Assembly (NCBI GenBank): GCA_051294375.1
Contig: CM119263.1
Coordinates: 2,380,113 to 2,444,112 of the forward strand
DNA: 64,000 bases
Reading direction: 5' to 3'
From: Paraspadella gotoi
Lineage: Eukaryota > Chaetognatha
Below are positions 31,875-51,928 of the stretch, in pieces; positions within the stretch are counted from its first letter, which is position 1; each line of letters opens with the position of its first letter. A model generated the notes under the pieces. That model did not search any database. It was not told where the DNA came from and saw only the letters and a list, made by a program, of their open reading frames with translations. Both the position numbers and the translations under genes were made by a program.

Positions 31875-34821
31875 TCAGAAAGGCGACAAGGCCTTGGGAT
31901 CGACGACATTGTTCGACTTGGAGCTTGGTCGACGTCGACTGCTCAAGGGGCTGGAATTTAAGGAAGGAGGTCGCGAGAGGGACGTGAGCGGCAAGTCGTC
32001 CTCCGAGATGACGTCGACGCAGGATCGACACGTTGGGTCTCGTTGTGCGAAATCCGTCGAGGAGAAACCGAGCATCATTTGTGTGGCCAGAGTGTGGAGG
32101 AACCGGCGCCACTCTCGCTTTTCTCTGGAGGAGTGGAGGGGATGCTTGAGAGTTGAGAGGCGCGTCCAACGGACGGACAGGGAAGAGAGATAGATGGGCA
32201 TTCAGATATAGGAACAGACAGACAGGAAGGCATATAGAAATAGAACAAAAGAACAACAGACGTACTAACAGAATTTAACTAAACAACCAAAGATTTTTTT
32301 AGATTGTCAATAAGGACTTGGTACAATATAACTTAGGAGTTGTACCTCAATCTTTTGTAACTTTTGTTATTACTTGTGTAAATAGTCTTTTTTATTTTTT
32401 GTTGTTTCCTTGAAATTCTGTATCTCTTAATTTACATTTTAATATAAAACCGTATCTGGGCAACGGGAGGATAGCCTGTGATACCCGGGCGCGGGGTATC
32501 TCACCAACTGGCGTAGGGGCTGCGGACCCTCAGTGACCGCCTCCTTTCACTGGCATGTTTTACTACCGGCACCTCGTCTAGCACTTGTAAGCACAGAACG
32601 GCGGATACCCCGCGGGATTGAACCCGGGACGCACGGATGGAATGAGATGATTTAGCCTGCTCAGCCATTGAGACGAGCTGAGGACGGACAGCAGTGAGCG
32701 CAGCTTTTCTCTTGCCAGGATCCCACCCAAGACTTTACAAGCTAACCTGAGGAGATGTCTGAGAGAAGGTTTTGATCTCATTGCCATAGTGAGAGCGAGC
32801 GAGCGAGCGAGCGAGCGAGTCTGGAGCGTTACCAGAGAAGTAGGGCATAGGCGTGATATGCATACCCTAAGCGACGTAAGCGTGGGCGCACGGTGCGCAG
32901 CGGTTGCGTGTTCGATAGTAGGGCTCACCACTTATGGCAACGGGAGGATAGCCTGTGATACCCGGGCGCAGGGTATCTCACCAACTGGCGTAGGGGCTGC
33001 GGACCTCAGTGACCGCCTCCTGTCACTGGCATGTTATACCGCACCGTCACATTTAAGCCAGAACCTGATACCCGGGATTGAACCCGGGACGCACGGATGG
33101 AATGAGAATGATTTAGCCTGCTCAGCCATTGAGACGAGGCGAGGACGGACGCTGAGGCAGCTTTAAGTCTTGCTGCCACAAAACTAACTTTTCAATTTTC
33201 ATAATCATGATTTTTGATAAATTAAAGACGTCGGTCTCTTTTCGTCATTGTTCTGCCTCAGTCGGGACTTGGGCCTGTGATGGATCAGATGTTCAATTAA
33301 ACGAAAAGAGGACGACCAGTCACTCTCAACTCAGCAGACCGACCGAGTCCATTCCGTCATCAGGCCTCACTTGTTCTTGATATTCCCCAGCCTGACGATC
33401 TTGATGCAGTCAAGAATTCGACGGTTGAGGTTCTCGAGGTCACGCCTGGTGAAGTTCACGCCGAGATTCGCGTGCAGCCGCCCCAGGCTCCGCATTTCCT
33501 GCAGCTGCAGCGCCGAGTTTTTCTTCAGCATCGAGAGGGAGATGAGTTGCGGCCAAATCTGTAGCAATTTGACGAAGTTTGATTCTGGGTACAACGTATG
33601 AGAGAGATATCTCTCTTCCGGTCAAGCGGGCTTGGGTTCGTACCGCATTCTTTTACATTGCGGGATGCCTAATATTGCCTATTGTCTATTGTCCTATGGT
33701 GAGTTACTGCAGTCTGATTCGTAAGTCTAAAACGAGGGGTACTTTGTCCAGTCTGTGTGACTCTGTGTGGTACACCACATGAAAAGGATGTTTTCGTTTC
33801 GTGATGTACAAAAAAAAATCAACGGTTATGATCCAGCGGAGATCCTTTTTAATATCGCCTATCCGAAATTTTTTTGCCCCCTCTGTAGAAATGGAACGGG
33901 TCCTGGAAACAGGCTCCATGTTGGGGAGGTGTCATTGGGGATCGATCTCGTTACGCCAATGGTCACGATCCGATGACTTTACTGAATGAGCCATCGTGTC
34001 GCGACAGAAAAAGTTAATTACTTAACAGGATCAATTCCCGACTACATTAGAGCTATGCGTAATCAACCTTCTTTATCCCTTTGATTCTACAAACAACAGA
34101 TGAGACGACGACTCTCCTTCCCCCCCAAGCTAACCTCCAACGTGTGGCGATACATTTCGCTTATGACGAAGAGAGAAAGAAAGAGTTGGCATCGATGACT
34201 CTGTAGGTTAAGGAACTGACGAGATCCGAACTCGAGCCACTTATGAGATGAGATGAGCTCGTAGAAGAGAAGCGTCCCGAAGTCCGGATGATGGATTTCC
34301 TCGAGCGGCCTGAGATTCGTCGGAAGAAGAAAGGTGGCGTGGTGGGTCTTTTGTTAAGGGAACTCGTTAAAAATAAAACTAGATCGTGAGTGAAAAGTTG
34401 TGAGAATTGCTTTGGTAATCCTATCAGATTTAGAACGACTTTAATCTGCGTGATTATTTATTTGGGTGTTTTTTTTTTCCTTTTAAATTTAATTAATTTT
34501 TGTGAGCGGAAATTCAGACAAAATAAATAATTAATAATGTAAAAAGATAACGTGAAGTTAAACTCCCTTGGTACAAAGATTTAACGTTCCCCTAAAAAAA
34601 GTTGCCTGATCTTCGGTAAAACGTAAAAAAAAAAAAAAAAACTATTTTTCTATATTTCGATCGACATATCGTTTAAGTTTTATAATTTGCGTAACCCTAA
34701 CTCACGAATGCCAACGACCATCTGCAAAACTGGACCTGCGAACGACTTGGTCTCTTCCCTTTTTCTTTTTCTCCGATTTTTTCTCCTGATCGACGCGATT
34801 TTTGTTGAGTATACATCCCAT
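31875..34821 (-). CDS. N-acylated globin A (globin X/neuroglobin-like)
   Basis: Exons 34706-34821, 34135-34309, 33371-33558 and 31875-32124 (stop 31875-31877) give 242 residues, phases 2, 0, 2 matched at every junction. The start MGCILNKNR followed by a Lys-rich stretch (EKKSEKKKKGR) is a dual-acylation plus polybasic membrane anchor. B helix: DFGTLLFYELISSHKWLEF. E7 distal His is in MYRHTLE, at the end of exon 2; exon 3 starts at E11 with IWPQLISL. F8 proximal His is in GRLHANLGV, 32 residues after E7. H helix EKREWRRFLHTLATQM has its Trp 39 residues after F8. A Ser/Pro/Arg-rich tail of about 60 residues follows. E-F spacing and intron positions equal those of globin B, so the two are tandem paralogues, though A is shorter around helix A. 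An alternative acceptor at 33584 would need a poor donor. The gene is divergently paired with the receptor cyclase (459 bp between ATGs). Confidence 0.82.
32457..32705. mobile_element. SINE family 2, copy 1 (globin A intron 3)
   Basis: Starts gcaacgggaggatagcctgt and contains B-box-like cgggattgaacccgggacgc next to an inverted A-box region (cctgctcagccattgag). Ends near the cagcttttctcttgcc segment. Confidence 0.65.
32840..33155. mobile_element. SINE family 2, copy 2 with extra tRNA-like head
   Basis: Same body as 32457-32705 in direct orientation from 32935, preceded by gttgcgtgttcgatagtagg, a second B-box-like unit that is also present in the inverted copy at 27785-28285. A gagc tandem (32791-32818) lies between the copies. 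Confidence 0.65.
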
Positions 34822-35280
<459 letters not shown>

Positions 35281-38200
35281 ATGACATCGTGTCTTCGATT
35301 TGACTTTGTATTTTTTTTCGTCACATTTCCCTCGGCTCTTTTTCTCTCAGTCCCCGAGCCGAAGGGAGGAACTGACAACATAGAAAATGGAATTGACCTG
35401 AGACATGGAACCGACATGGAACCGACTTGTTGGCCGACAACAGGCGAGGTGGGGAAATTAAAAATCGCCTGTCCACCTGGACTTCAAGTGGAATGGATGA
35501 AGCGTCCCCCAAAAAAAATTCAGGTCTAACGGTCTATATCAAATGTCCATTGTCCATTGTCCTTTGTTCATGTCCATCCTGCCTATTTTAGTCTCTGTCC
35601 ATCAATCTGTCTCTCCTCACTTTGCTTATTCCTCGCCTATCCCAGACCGGCGTCGAATTTCCCGTGATCTTTCGTCTCCGCTTGACCCCGGCGTTCTTTG
35701 GGTGGGCGGCGTTGTCTAAAATATTCGGCGCTGTTTCGCACGACGCCGTGGAAGCGGCCTGCCGAGACGGCGCCGACTGCGTGGGGGCGGCGCAGTCGGC
35801 GTCGACGCCACAGTGCTGCGTGGAAGTGGCGGGGCTGTCGATAGGCGCAGCAGCGGTTGATGAGTGCGGCGCTGCCGGGTCGGCGGAGAATGAAATTCTA
35901 ATCAACGGGTAAGGATTTTTAAAAGTTGTTTATCTTTAAAATGTTTGTTCGTTGGCTTATTTTCTCTTCATTTTAATTTTCAAAATTTTATATCAAAAAT
36001 TTTTTTTCATATTGAGTTTATATAATTAAAAAGAAAATTATCGTTGAAGAATAACATCGCTTTATGAGGTTAACACATTCATTTTTTAAAAAAGAGCAAA
36101 ATATTTCGCTTAATATTGCTTCACCAGAATTTATTTGCAAATTACACTGCGGCGCAAAAAAAAAGACACTTCTTTCACTCCGAAAAAACTATATTGGATG
36201 GATTAATTTTACTGAGATATAAAAACATAAAACAAAGCTTATTGAAAGATAAAGAGATTGGTCCAGGTCTCATTAAAATCTATCAAAGCGTCCAAAAGTT
36301 ATAGGACGTCAAAGTCGATTAGTACAAATCATCTGACGAGAATAAATTAATATTAATCAAGAAAAGTCTCTGACTTTTTCTTATTAATATATTATAATAT
36401 ATTTATAATATGAAATTAGCTGAACAAATTTAGCATCAAATATCTGTAGGTGTATTGTTATTTTCATAATTGAATAAAATTTTTAATTTAATTCGACACG
36501 TTTGTCAGTACAATTATCGCTTCACTGAAGGAATTTTCGCCAACAGTTCTGCCCTCACTGGCGCCATTCCTCCCGAGGGCGTCGCCTTCCATTTTCGGCC
36601 ACGCCTCAACGTTTCCGGTTCTGTGACACTCGTGGCGCGATTGACGGTCGCCGACGTTGACGTCGCCATTTGCGCCGACGTCTTGGTCGGATGTGACGAT
36701 GGCGATTGCGGCGGAGACGGGTGCGGCAAAGGCGGTTGCGGCAGCGGCGAAAGTTGCAGCGGATGTTACTTTTTGGCAAAAATTGTCGCGTTTATCGTCA
36801 TAAGTAAGATTTCTCACTCTGTATATCTTTTCTAGTTTATTTGTTTTGTCTACGTTTTTTATTTTTATAAAAAGTTATTTAAATAGTTTTATAAGTAAAT
36901 TAATTATCTATTATTGATTATTAATAAATTATGAAATTGGTACAACCAATATAAAAATTATCCATTTATTTAATAAATATGATAAATAGCATTGCTATCT
37001 AGAATTTTAAATGACTTAAGAATGGATTTTTTTCTTCCCTTCAGTCACGGCATTTCTCGGCATCCTCGTGACGGCAGCATTGGTCCGATACTCTGACCGA
37101 AAATTCGTTTGGGACGAAACTTGGATTTTCTCCTCCACCCAATTCGACGGCGACGGCGGCGGCGGCGGCGGTGGCGGAGGCGGCGGCGGAGGCAGTAGCG
37201 CCGGAAGCGACGCCTCGGACGCCGCCGACGCTGGCACGGAAACTCTCTCAACTAATGCGTCGACGCCGAGTTTCACCGACGCAGAGTCGGGGATTCATCG
37301 CTCCTCCGTAGAGACGGCGACGCTTCGCGGTCGGCGAGTCGCCGTCAAGCGCATCTTCAAGCCCTGCTTCGCTTTGACGCCGGAAGTTCGCGCGGAAGTC
37401 GGCGTCGTTCGGCGCCTTAATCACGTCAACGTGGCAGGATTCGTCGGCGCGGCTTTTAAACCGGATCAGGCGCTGCTTCTTTACGAGTTCTGTCCAAAAG
37501 GCAGCCTGCACGACGTTCTACGGTCAGACCGCCTCCCGCTCAACTGGCACTTCAAATTCTGCTTCGCTCTGGACGCGGCGAGGGGGATGGCGTATCTCCA
37601 TTCCCGAGGGGTGAGTCACGGGTACCTTACCTCCAAAAATTGTCTCGTCGACGATCGATGGAGAATCAAAGTCGCCGACTTTGGTCTGGCATCTCTCCGC
37701 TCGCCCTTCGCGGCACGGCGCCGCAGCCCGGGAGGCGACGCGGGGCTGGAAAGGGGCGGCGCCGATGTCGAGGGCCACGCCCCAGTGCCGAGCGCCTACT
37801 TGGCACCGGAATTGTGGGCGCGGCGTCCTTGGAACGGAGATGGGACGCGAGCGGGCGACGTCTATGGCTTCGCGACGTTGATGTGGGAGATTGCTGGTCT
37901 GCTTGATCCTTACGACGAGACTTCGTTGGAGGCAACGGAGACATCTTCGGAGTCGCTCGTCGAAGAGGAATTGCGTCGCCGCGGCTGCCAACGTCCGCGG
38001 CAGCTGCGGGCGCTGCAGGCGGAATGCGGCGCGGACGAACCGACGGCGCGGCCGCGGTTCGAGAGGATCGTTCAGTCGTTGGAAAATCTGGATCCGAAAT
38101 GTCGCGCGGCTGCTGAAGCTACGATGGAGATGATGGAGAAATACGCGGAGCGGCTGGAGTCGCTCCTCCAGCAGAGAACCAAGCATTTGGAGGTGGAGAA

Positions 38201-39117
38201 GCGGAGGACGGATGCGCTGACCTTCGGCGCTCTGCCCAAACGGATCGCCGATGAGCTCCGTCGAGGGAAGCGAGCGACGACCGAAGCTTTTGTCTCTTCC
38301 AGCGTGTTGTTCGCGGACTTGTCTGGTTTGATCGAGAAATCCGACTCCGCATCTCCACCCGACAACTTCGTCGATCTTCTGGATCGATTACACGATTCTT
38401 TCGATCGCGTCGCCGCATCCTTCGACGTCGTCCGCGTGGATTCGGCGCCGGATATCTTCGCTGTCGTCAGCGGCGCTCCGGCCCCGAACGGATCGCGCCA
38501 CGCGGAGGAAGCGGCGCTCTTGGCGTTGGAACTGATGGAGGCGTGGAAGTCTCTCGATCCGAGGCCCGAAAGAGGCGTTCGCATCGGCATACACTCTGGC
38601 GCAACCTCGGCCGGCGTCATTGGCACGGGTTTGTTAGAGGCCGGCATCGTAGGCGTCGTCGGCGCCGCCAAGATCCCGCGCTACGTGGTCTTCGGCGCCG
38701 CGGCGAAAATGGCGGCGCGCTTGGCGGCCACGGCCGAAGCGGCGCGCATTCAGATTAGCGCTGAGACGCGGCTGCTGCTGGCGCAGCGGCGACGTCGCTT
38801 CGACGTGACGCGCCGCGGAAAAATCGCTCTCGATGAATTCGGACGAGAGGCGACGACGTTTTGGCTCAATGGCGTGGAGAACGAGAACGCCGTCGACGAA
38901 TTTCGGCGTCAAATGTCCATCGACGACGCCGTTCAACGCCGCGTCTTTTACGACGACGCTCGCGGATGGCGCTCGCTGGATCTCGGGAGCGCGCGGCCAA
39001 GAGTTTCGACGGGATCAACGGCCGATAGAGGGCGATCCGTCTCAACCACGGATTCCGACGGAACAGTTCGTCCATTCAGAATTCGGAAAGACGATGAGGA
39101 CGACGATTTAGAAATTA

Positions 39118-39167
<50 letters not shown>

Positions 39168-39695
39168 AACCGTTTTGTATTCAACCGGAGACACAATTGT
39201 TTCTACAACGAAACTTTTCACGACGACGACAACGAATTCCAAATTCACCAACAGAAGGAAGATGTAGAGTTTTGTCAAATACGCGAAGACGAAAATGCTC
39301 AGCAAATAGACAACAACGACGACAACGACGTCGATAACAACGACAATTCTCCATTTCAAGTTCGGCGGGAAAAATCGAACGAACCGCTCCTCGCCGACGC
39401 AGCCGACGCGGCCGCCGACGCTGCCGTTGCAGCCGCCGACGCTGCCGTTGCGGCCCCCGACGCTGCCGATGTAGCCGACGCCACGGACGATCGATTTCCC
39501 GCGCGACACCACGCCCACCGCTCAGCGTCGCGCGACGGCGCCAAATTGCAGCGTCAAGGGGCGGTGACGCGACGTTCGCACAGGCGCAAGCTCGCCACGT
39601 GGCGTCGCTCAGAGTCCGACGATTCCGGTTACGACGGCCACGCCCAATTGGAGACGCTGTCGTTGAACATGATGTCGCCGATCGATTCGAACTGA
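35281..39695 (+). CDS. Receptor guanylyl cyclase-like protein, probably catalytically altered
   Basis: Four exons: 35281-35523, 35646-35908, 36547-36803 and 37045-39695 (stop included), phases 0, 2, 1, giving 1137 residues. Signal peptide MTSCLRFDFVFFFVTFPSA; ectodomain of about 220 residues unlike known receptors, ending in a Cys/Gly/Asp-rich stalk; membrane segment about 243-268 spanning the exon 3/4 junction; Gly run; kinase-homology domain with VAVKRI (Lys356), HGYLTSKNC replacing the kinase HRD loop as usual in this family, and DFG at 466-468; dimerisation helix MEKYAERLESLLQQR; cyclase domain from about 675. Metal Asp679 (FADLSG) and Asp724 are kept, as is Arg813, but the transition-state Asn is Lys809, the guanine-recognition Cys is Val802, and about 14 residues are inserted before IPRY. 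The C-terminal tail has a ~17-residue Asp run and an Ala/Asp repeat. The exon 3 acceptor was chosen by phase; 36509 is an alternative. Real cGMP synthesis is doubtful. Confidence 0.85.
36931..36985. mobile_element. Foldback-family end fragment (cyclase intron 3)
   Basis: atgaaattggtacaaccaat followed by ataaaaattatcc, the terminal segment also seen at 22229-22290. Confidence 0.6.
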
Positions 39696-39744
39696 ACGCC
39701 ATCTGTTTTTCTCTTTTAAATTGTTTCTTTTTCTCAAAAACTGT

Positions 39745-39995
39745 TGGTGCTATTTTCCCAAAGCGCCCCTTTCCCTGATGTTTTACTGAATATTTAAGCA
39801 ATCCCTAACCCTTAGACCTCCACCTTATCCTCTTCACTTCAAACCCTAACCTAAATTATTAACCAATACTTCACCAATATTCTTAACCTATTTCATTCCT
39901 AATCCCTATAATTCTTTATCCATAACCCTAATTTATTTATTTAGCTCTAAATTTAGGCTGAAATCGGGTGTTTTTGGAAAATATGGCCGAAATCG
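39745..39995. mobile_element. MITE-like copy with telomere-like core
   Basis: Left end tattttcccaaagcgcccct, core of aatccctaacccttag and similar words, right end ggtgtttttggaaaatatgg (complement of the left end). It follows the cyclase stop codon by about 50 bp. Confidence 0.7.
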
Positions 39996-41179
39996 ATTTT
40001 TTGAAACCTAAAAAGACTGGAATTGGGATGAAAATGTTTTTAAAGTTGGACACCAGAAATGAAGCCTATTGAATCTTTTAAATACAGTTTTATTGCTTTG
40101 TTTTGTTCAGATGTAATCGCTTTGATCACTATCACTATTAGCGGTAAAGAATAAATCGATTTGCTAATTAGACTTTTCAGGTTAATATAAAAACCCCGTA
40201 AGTTTATTGATTCGATTCCTTTAGTATACCATTCATTGTTCTTATTGTTTGATGGCATATGATACTTTTCGATGCCATACAGTGATACTTAATGCCAACA
40301 ATAATTCTGCTGCTTATCGAAAATTAAAAATTCCTCGTGACTTTTAAAAAATTGACACTGTTTCACAAAAATACTGGTCCTAACAAAGCTATAGAGTTGC
40401 TTTGTTTAAATATCGTTTTCTCCGTGCCTGTAGATTAATAGACTAAAATTTCCTTTTCCAGAATGATCATTTTTAACTCGTTATTGATATTGCTAAGCCT
40501 TACCTTTTGGCCAACTTACCCATTTCGTTACATCAGTGTAAATATTGAATATTTATTCAAAGATGTTTTATGTTTACCTTTTTCTGTTGTTCCCTTTATG
40601 TACGTTAAATACGCTATCATCAAATAGATCTCTTTCCGACGGTAAGGCTAATTTATTTATGATAAGGAGTATGTATTTAGTTAGGAGACAGATTATTGTT
40701 AAAAAGTCATCAGGTGGTCCAAGGCTCTAGGTTAAACTTTTCTCTTCACTATTCATTCGCTTAATATTTTTCGCGGGCATTTTTAACCAATAATCAATCA
40801 TTGTATTACTTTAATTTTGCTCTTCTGTTTAAAAAAACATCGGACCGGCACCAGATGTGGCTCTCGTCAACGAAAACTTGGAAAACAAAATAACACTCTG
40901 CATCGCGAAAATAGTTCGGGCCCCGATTTCTGATTTAATAAATACAAATAGTTACAAATAGGTAATAAGGCGATTGCATGAATTTTTCAATTCTATGAAA
41001 CTATTTGTAAACTGTCAAGTCAAACTGAATCGGAAAATAAAATAAATCCTTAAAATTAAGATTATATTATAATCTTATAATCTTATAATTATAAAATTTA
41101 TCTTTACGATCACACGCAAAAACTACTTGCAATCTATTCTGTACTTAAAAAGTAGAAACAGAAATTTCTTCCAAAGTCC
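39996..41179. other. Convergent intergenic region, AT-rich
   Basis: Lies between the 3' ends of the cyclase (plus) and TMTC (minus) genes. No exon seen. Any 3' UTR of the cyclase would end here; no canonical aataaa occurs within 200 bp of the stop. Confidence 0.4.
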
Positions 41180-41501
41180 TGTCACCACATTTAAGGAAAA
41201 ACTCGTGGATCTCTAGGTTGAGATCAACTCGATTTTATTCTGAGTAAAACAAAGGTGACGGTGAGACGCACGCAGGAGTCTGAATCAATTCTACTGAAAC
41301 TAAGAGAGAACTAAAGCTATTTTTACCAAAGGCAGGATCAGAGGCAAGAGTGATTTTGACAATTCCATTGTTTCTGCAAGCTAATTGGTCGGTTCCGATT
41401 CCGTCTCGGCCAATCAGCGTTCAGCGATTCCATTCTGGCGGCGATCGCCCGATCCTCCGATCAGTTTTGGATTTTGGTGAGATTCATCTCCTGCGATGAC
41501 A
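41180..41501 (-). mobile_element. Solo LTR, 322 bp
   Basis: Minus-strand reading runs from TGTCATCGCAGGAG to GTGGTGACA, so it has TG...CA ends and a 5-bp terminal inverted repeat (TGTCA/TGACA). It matches 19439-19739 throughout, including the tcagaataaa signal. The flanking 5-mers do not match, so the target duplication has decayed or the ends are slightly off. Confidence 0.75.
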
Positions 41502-41674
41502 TATTTCCCGAAAAAAAGACCAACTCTAACTTCTTATCTCGAAGGAATAAAATCTTATTTTAATTCGAACAACACAATTTTAATCAATAATTAAAAACGA
41601 AAAAATAAACGATTAAAAAAAAAAAAACAAGACACAGTAGACATCAGATTTTAAAAATCGCGATCTGTGATTGG

Positions 41675-49638
<7,964 letters not shown>

Positions 49639-49754
49639 CTTTTCAATGGGGCGGGGAGAGGGAAGGGATAACGATTTGGGATCAGAATAAGTTGGTGGAG
49701 AAGGCGGAAGTGGAAAAGGTCCTGGACTAAGAGGTTCTTCCAGGCGCCCTTAGG

Positions 49755-49890
49755 TTTAACGGCGCTCCTCGATCCTTGAGTTTCTATAACGGTTCCAAAT
49801 GATGGCTGTACTCAGTGAGCCACCGGGTCACAACTGAAGAATTCTTGTTTCTTGTTTATAGGCGAGGTTAACAATGCCCGACTAAAAGTT
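49755..49890. mobile_element. tRNA-derived SINE, family 3
   Basis: gatggctgtactcagtgagc then caccgggtcacaa and ggttaacaatgcccgact, matching the order at 30540-30670 (gatggcttcactcaaagggc, tgcaatgcccgact). Confidence 0.5.
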
Positions 49891-49915
49891 TAATACGGGT
49901 TGAGTTTATTAGGGA

Positions 49916-50055
<140 letters not shown>

Positions 50056-50244
50056 GGATGCTGTAGAGAGTTTGGGGTCATTTGACTTTCAGATTCGAGA
50101 TCTTTTCGTTTGAGAGACTCGACGCTCGTCAGCGAATTTCTGCGAGAGTAGATTGTCGTCTTCATCGTCGTTGTAGTCGTTGTAGTCGTCGTCGTCGTCG
50201 TCGTCGTCGTGTTTTATTGTTCTTTATGTTCTTATTGTTGACGT

Positions 50245-50269
50245 NNNNNNNNNNNNNNNNNNNNNNNNN
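50245..50269. other. Assembly gap (25 N)
   Basis: N run shortly after a gtcgtcgtc array. Confidence 1.
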
Positions 50270-50299
50270 AATATACAGAAGAAAATTAAATTTAGAATA

Positions 50300-50885
50300 A
50301 TTAATACCTAGCTTTGCGGTTAAAGATTAGGATTCGAAGTTAGGGGTTCTAGGTATATGCTGGATTACGGATTAAGGGCATTAGGTTTAGTATTAGTTAG
50401 GGATTATGGTTAAGGTTCTGGTTAGCGGGTAAGATTTATTTTGATTAGCGTTTTAAAGGTCTGGCGCATTACTTTTTATCTGACTGAAGGTTTGTCATCT
50501 TTAAAAAATATATAAATACTTAATTAAATTTAATATTTTTAAAAGTTGTTTTTTTAGTATATTACCTTAAACCCTAAATCCTCCTAACCCTAACCACCTC
50601 TAACCTTAACAATCTTAAATCACCCTTAACCCTAAACCCACCCTAACCCCAGTCGGTGAAAGCTAAAATTACCTCATTTTAACCCTTAACCTTTACACCC
50701 TAAAAAGTAATTCCCTAACTAAATAGCTAACTTACATCGACAAACCAAATTCCTAACCTTAATCACTAATCTAATCCTTACAATTATTTCATTAACCTTC
50801 AAACTAATCCTTCAACTAAAAAAAATTATTTTAATTCAAAATTTAATGATAAAACTGGAGGTGTTCTGGAAAAAGGAAGGCCAGG
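50300..50885. mobile_element. MITE-like copy or fused pair with telomere-like core
   Basis: Forward (ggttaggattag) units at 50315-50440 and reverse (ccctaaaccc) units at 50560-50810 meet, so two copies may be fused head to head. Right end aggtgttctggaaaaagg matches the family end. A pure poly(A) run follows at about 50897-50930. Confidence 0.55.
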
Positions 50886-50889
50886 CAGC

Positions 50890-50930
<41 letters not shown>

Positions 50931-50932
<2 letters not shown>

Positions 50933-51841
50933 GAAAAAAAATAGGGGAAGAAAATAAAGGTCAAACAATTATTGAGGACTGAAATAATATTAGATGGATT
51001 CGTAAAGGCGGAGGAGTTTGACGATGTGGAGAGAAAATGGATGCAAAAGACTTGCATTTCGCTAGGGAGAACGCGAATCTATCAACGGTCGGTTGACGTT
51101 CGAGTGGCGCGTCATTGAAGTTGGCGTGGCGACCCTATGATATGTTCGCGTCACGCAATTGAAGTGGCGTGAGGTCATTGGCCATAGAGTGACGTCATAT
51201 TATTTATTGTTTGGTCTGAAGAAAGATTGGCAAAATTCAACAGTTCGTACTGAACTTTATTGAACAGTATTTTTCTCCTCTTAAACAATGAACTACTCTC
51301 AATTTCAAATATGATTTACACTGGGTATCAATAATTAAACAGCTTTTCAAACCATATTTTATTCACATAAAAGTTTCTTTTCGATTTAACGTTGTTTTTT
51401 GACGCTTTTTAAGGATTTAATTTAATAACATGTTAATTTGAACCAAAAGGCGACCCCGCGCCGGAAACCATTTCTTGTCCACGAGTGTGAAAAAAATTTT
51501 TAAATGGCGGACCCTAATGATAAACTGAAAATATAAGTTTAATGCGCACTTTCTACTAAAGTATTGTTTAATCGGAACTAGTTATTAGACCATTCCTTTT
51601 GATTATAAAGGAAAAAAAAAATTAACTGCCCTTGGCGACTTTGAATTTGATTTCAAGCTAACTTAAAGGACGTTTAAAGACATGAACTGACTTCTTAACT
51701 CGAATCTATCCTAGAAATAGTTCGAAAGTTTCGTGAAAATAATTGAGCCCAGACCTGTCTCGAACTGTTTTTCACGGTAAAACAACGTTAGCGAAATAGT
51801 GCAAGGTTTAAGAGTAAAAAATCTGACGATCTGTCATCTCT

Positions 51842-51928
<87 letters not shown>

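Noticed and set aside
31894-32193. Plus-strand ORF opposite the globin A last exon
   Set aside because: Shadow of the minus-strand coding exon; no splice context of its own.
32600-32680. Functional tRNA genes at B-box-like sites (also 9790, 14890, 21675, 23130, 23550)
   Set aside because: A and B boxes are visible but acceptor and anticodon stems do not pair, and flanks repeat between copies, so these are SINEs.
29686-33371. A single two-domain globin formed by joining 33371 directly to 29686
   Set aside because: The phases (2 and 2) are compatible, but domain A would then lack its H helix. The exon at 31875-32124 supplies an H helix with the expected Trp and a stop, and 31124-31200 supplies a separate acylated start for B.
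33559-33584. Globin A exon 3 starting at 33584 instead of 33558
   Set aside because: It has a usable acceptor but needs phase 1, for which exon 2 offers only a poor donor. Starting at 33558 restores phase 0, the E11 intron shared with globin B, and a distal His at E7.
37068-39695. Cyclase as an 875-residue single-exon gene
   Set aside because: The frame is open upstream to a good acceptor at 37044. The preceding exons supply the first half of the membrane segment, an ectodomain and a signal peptide.
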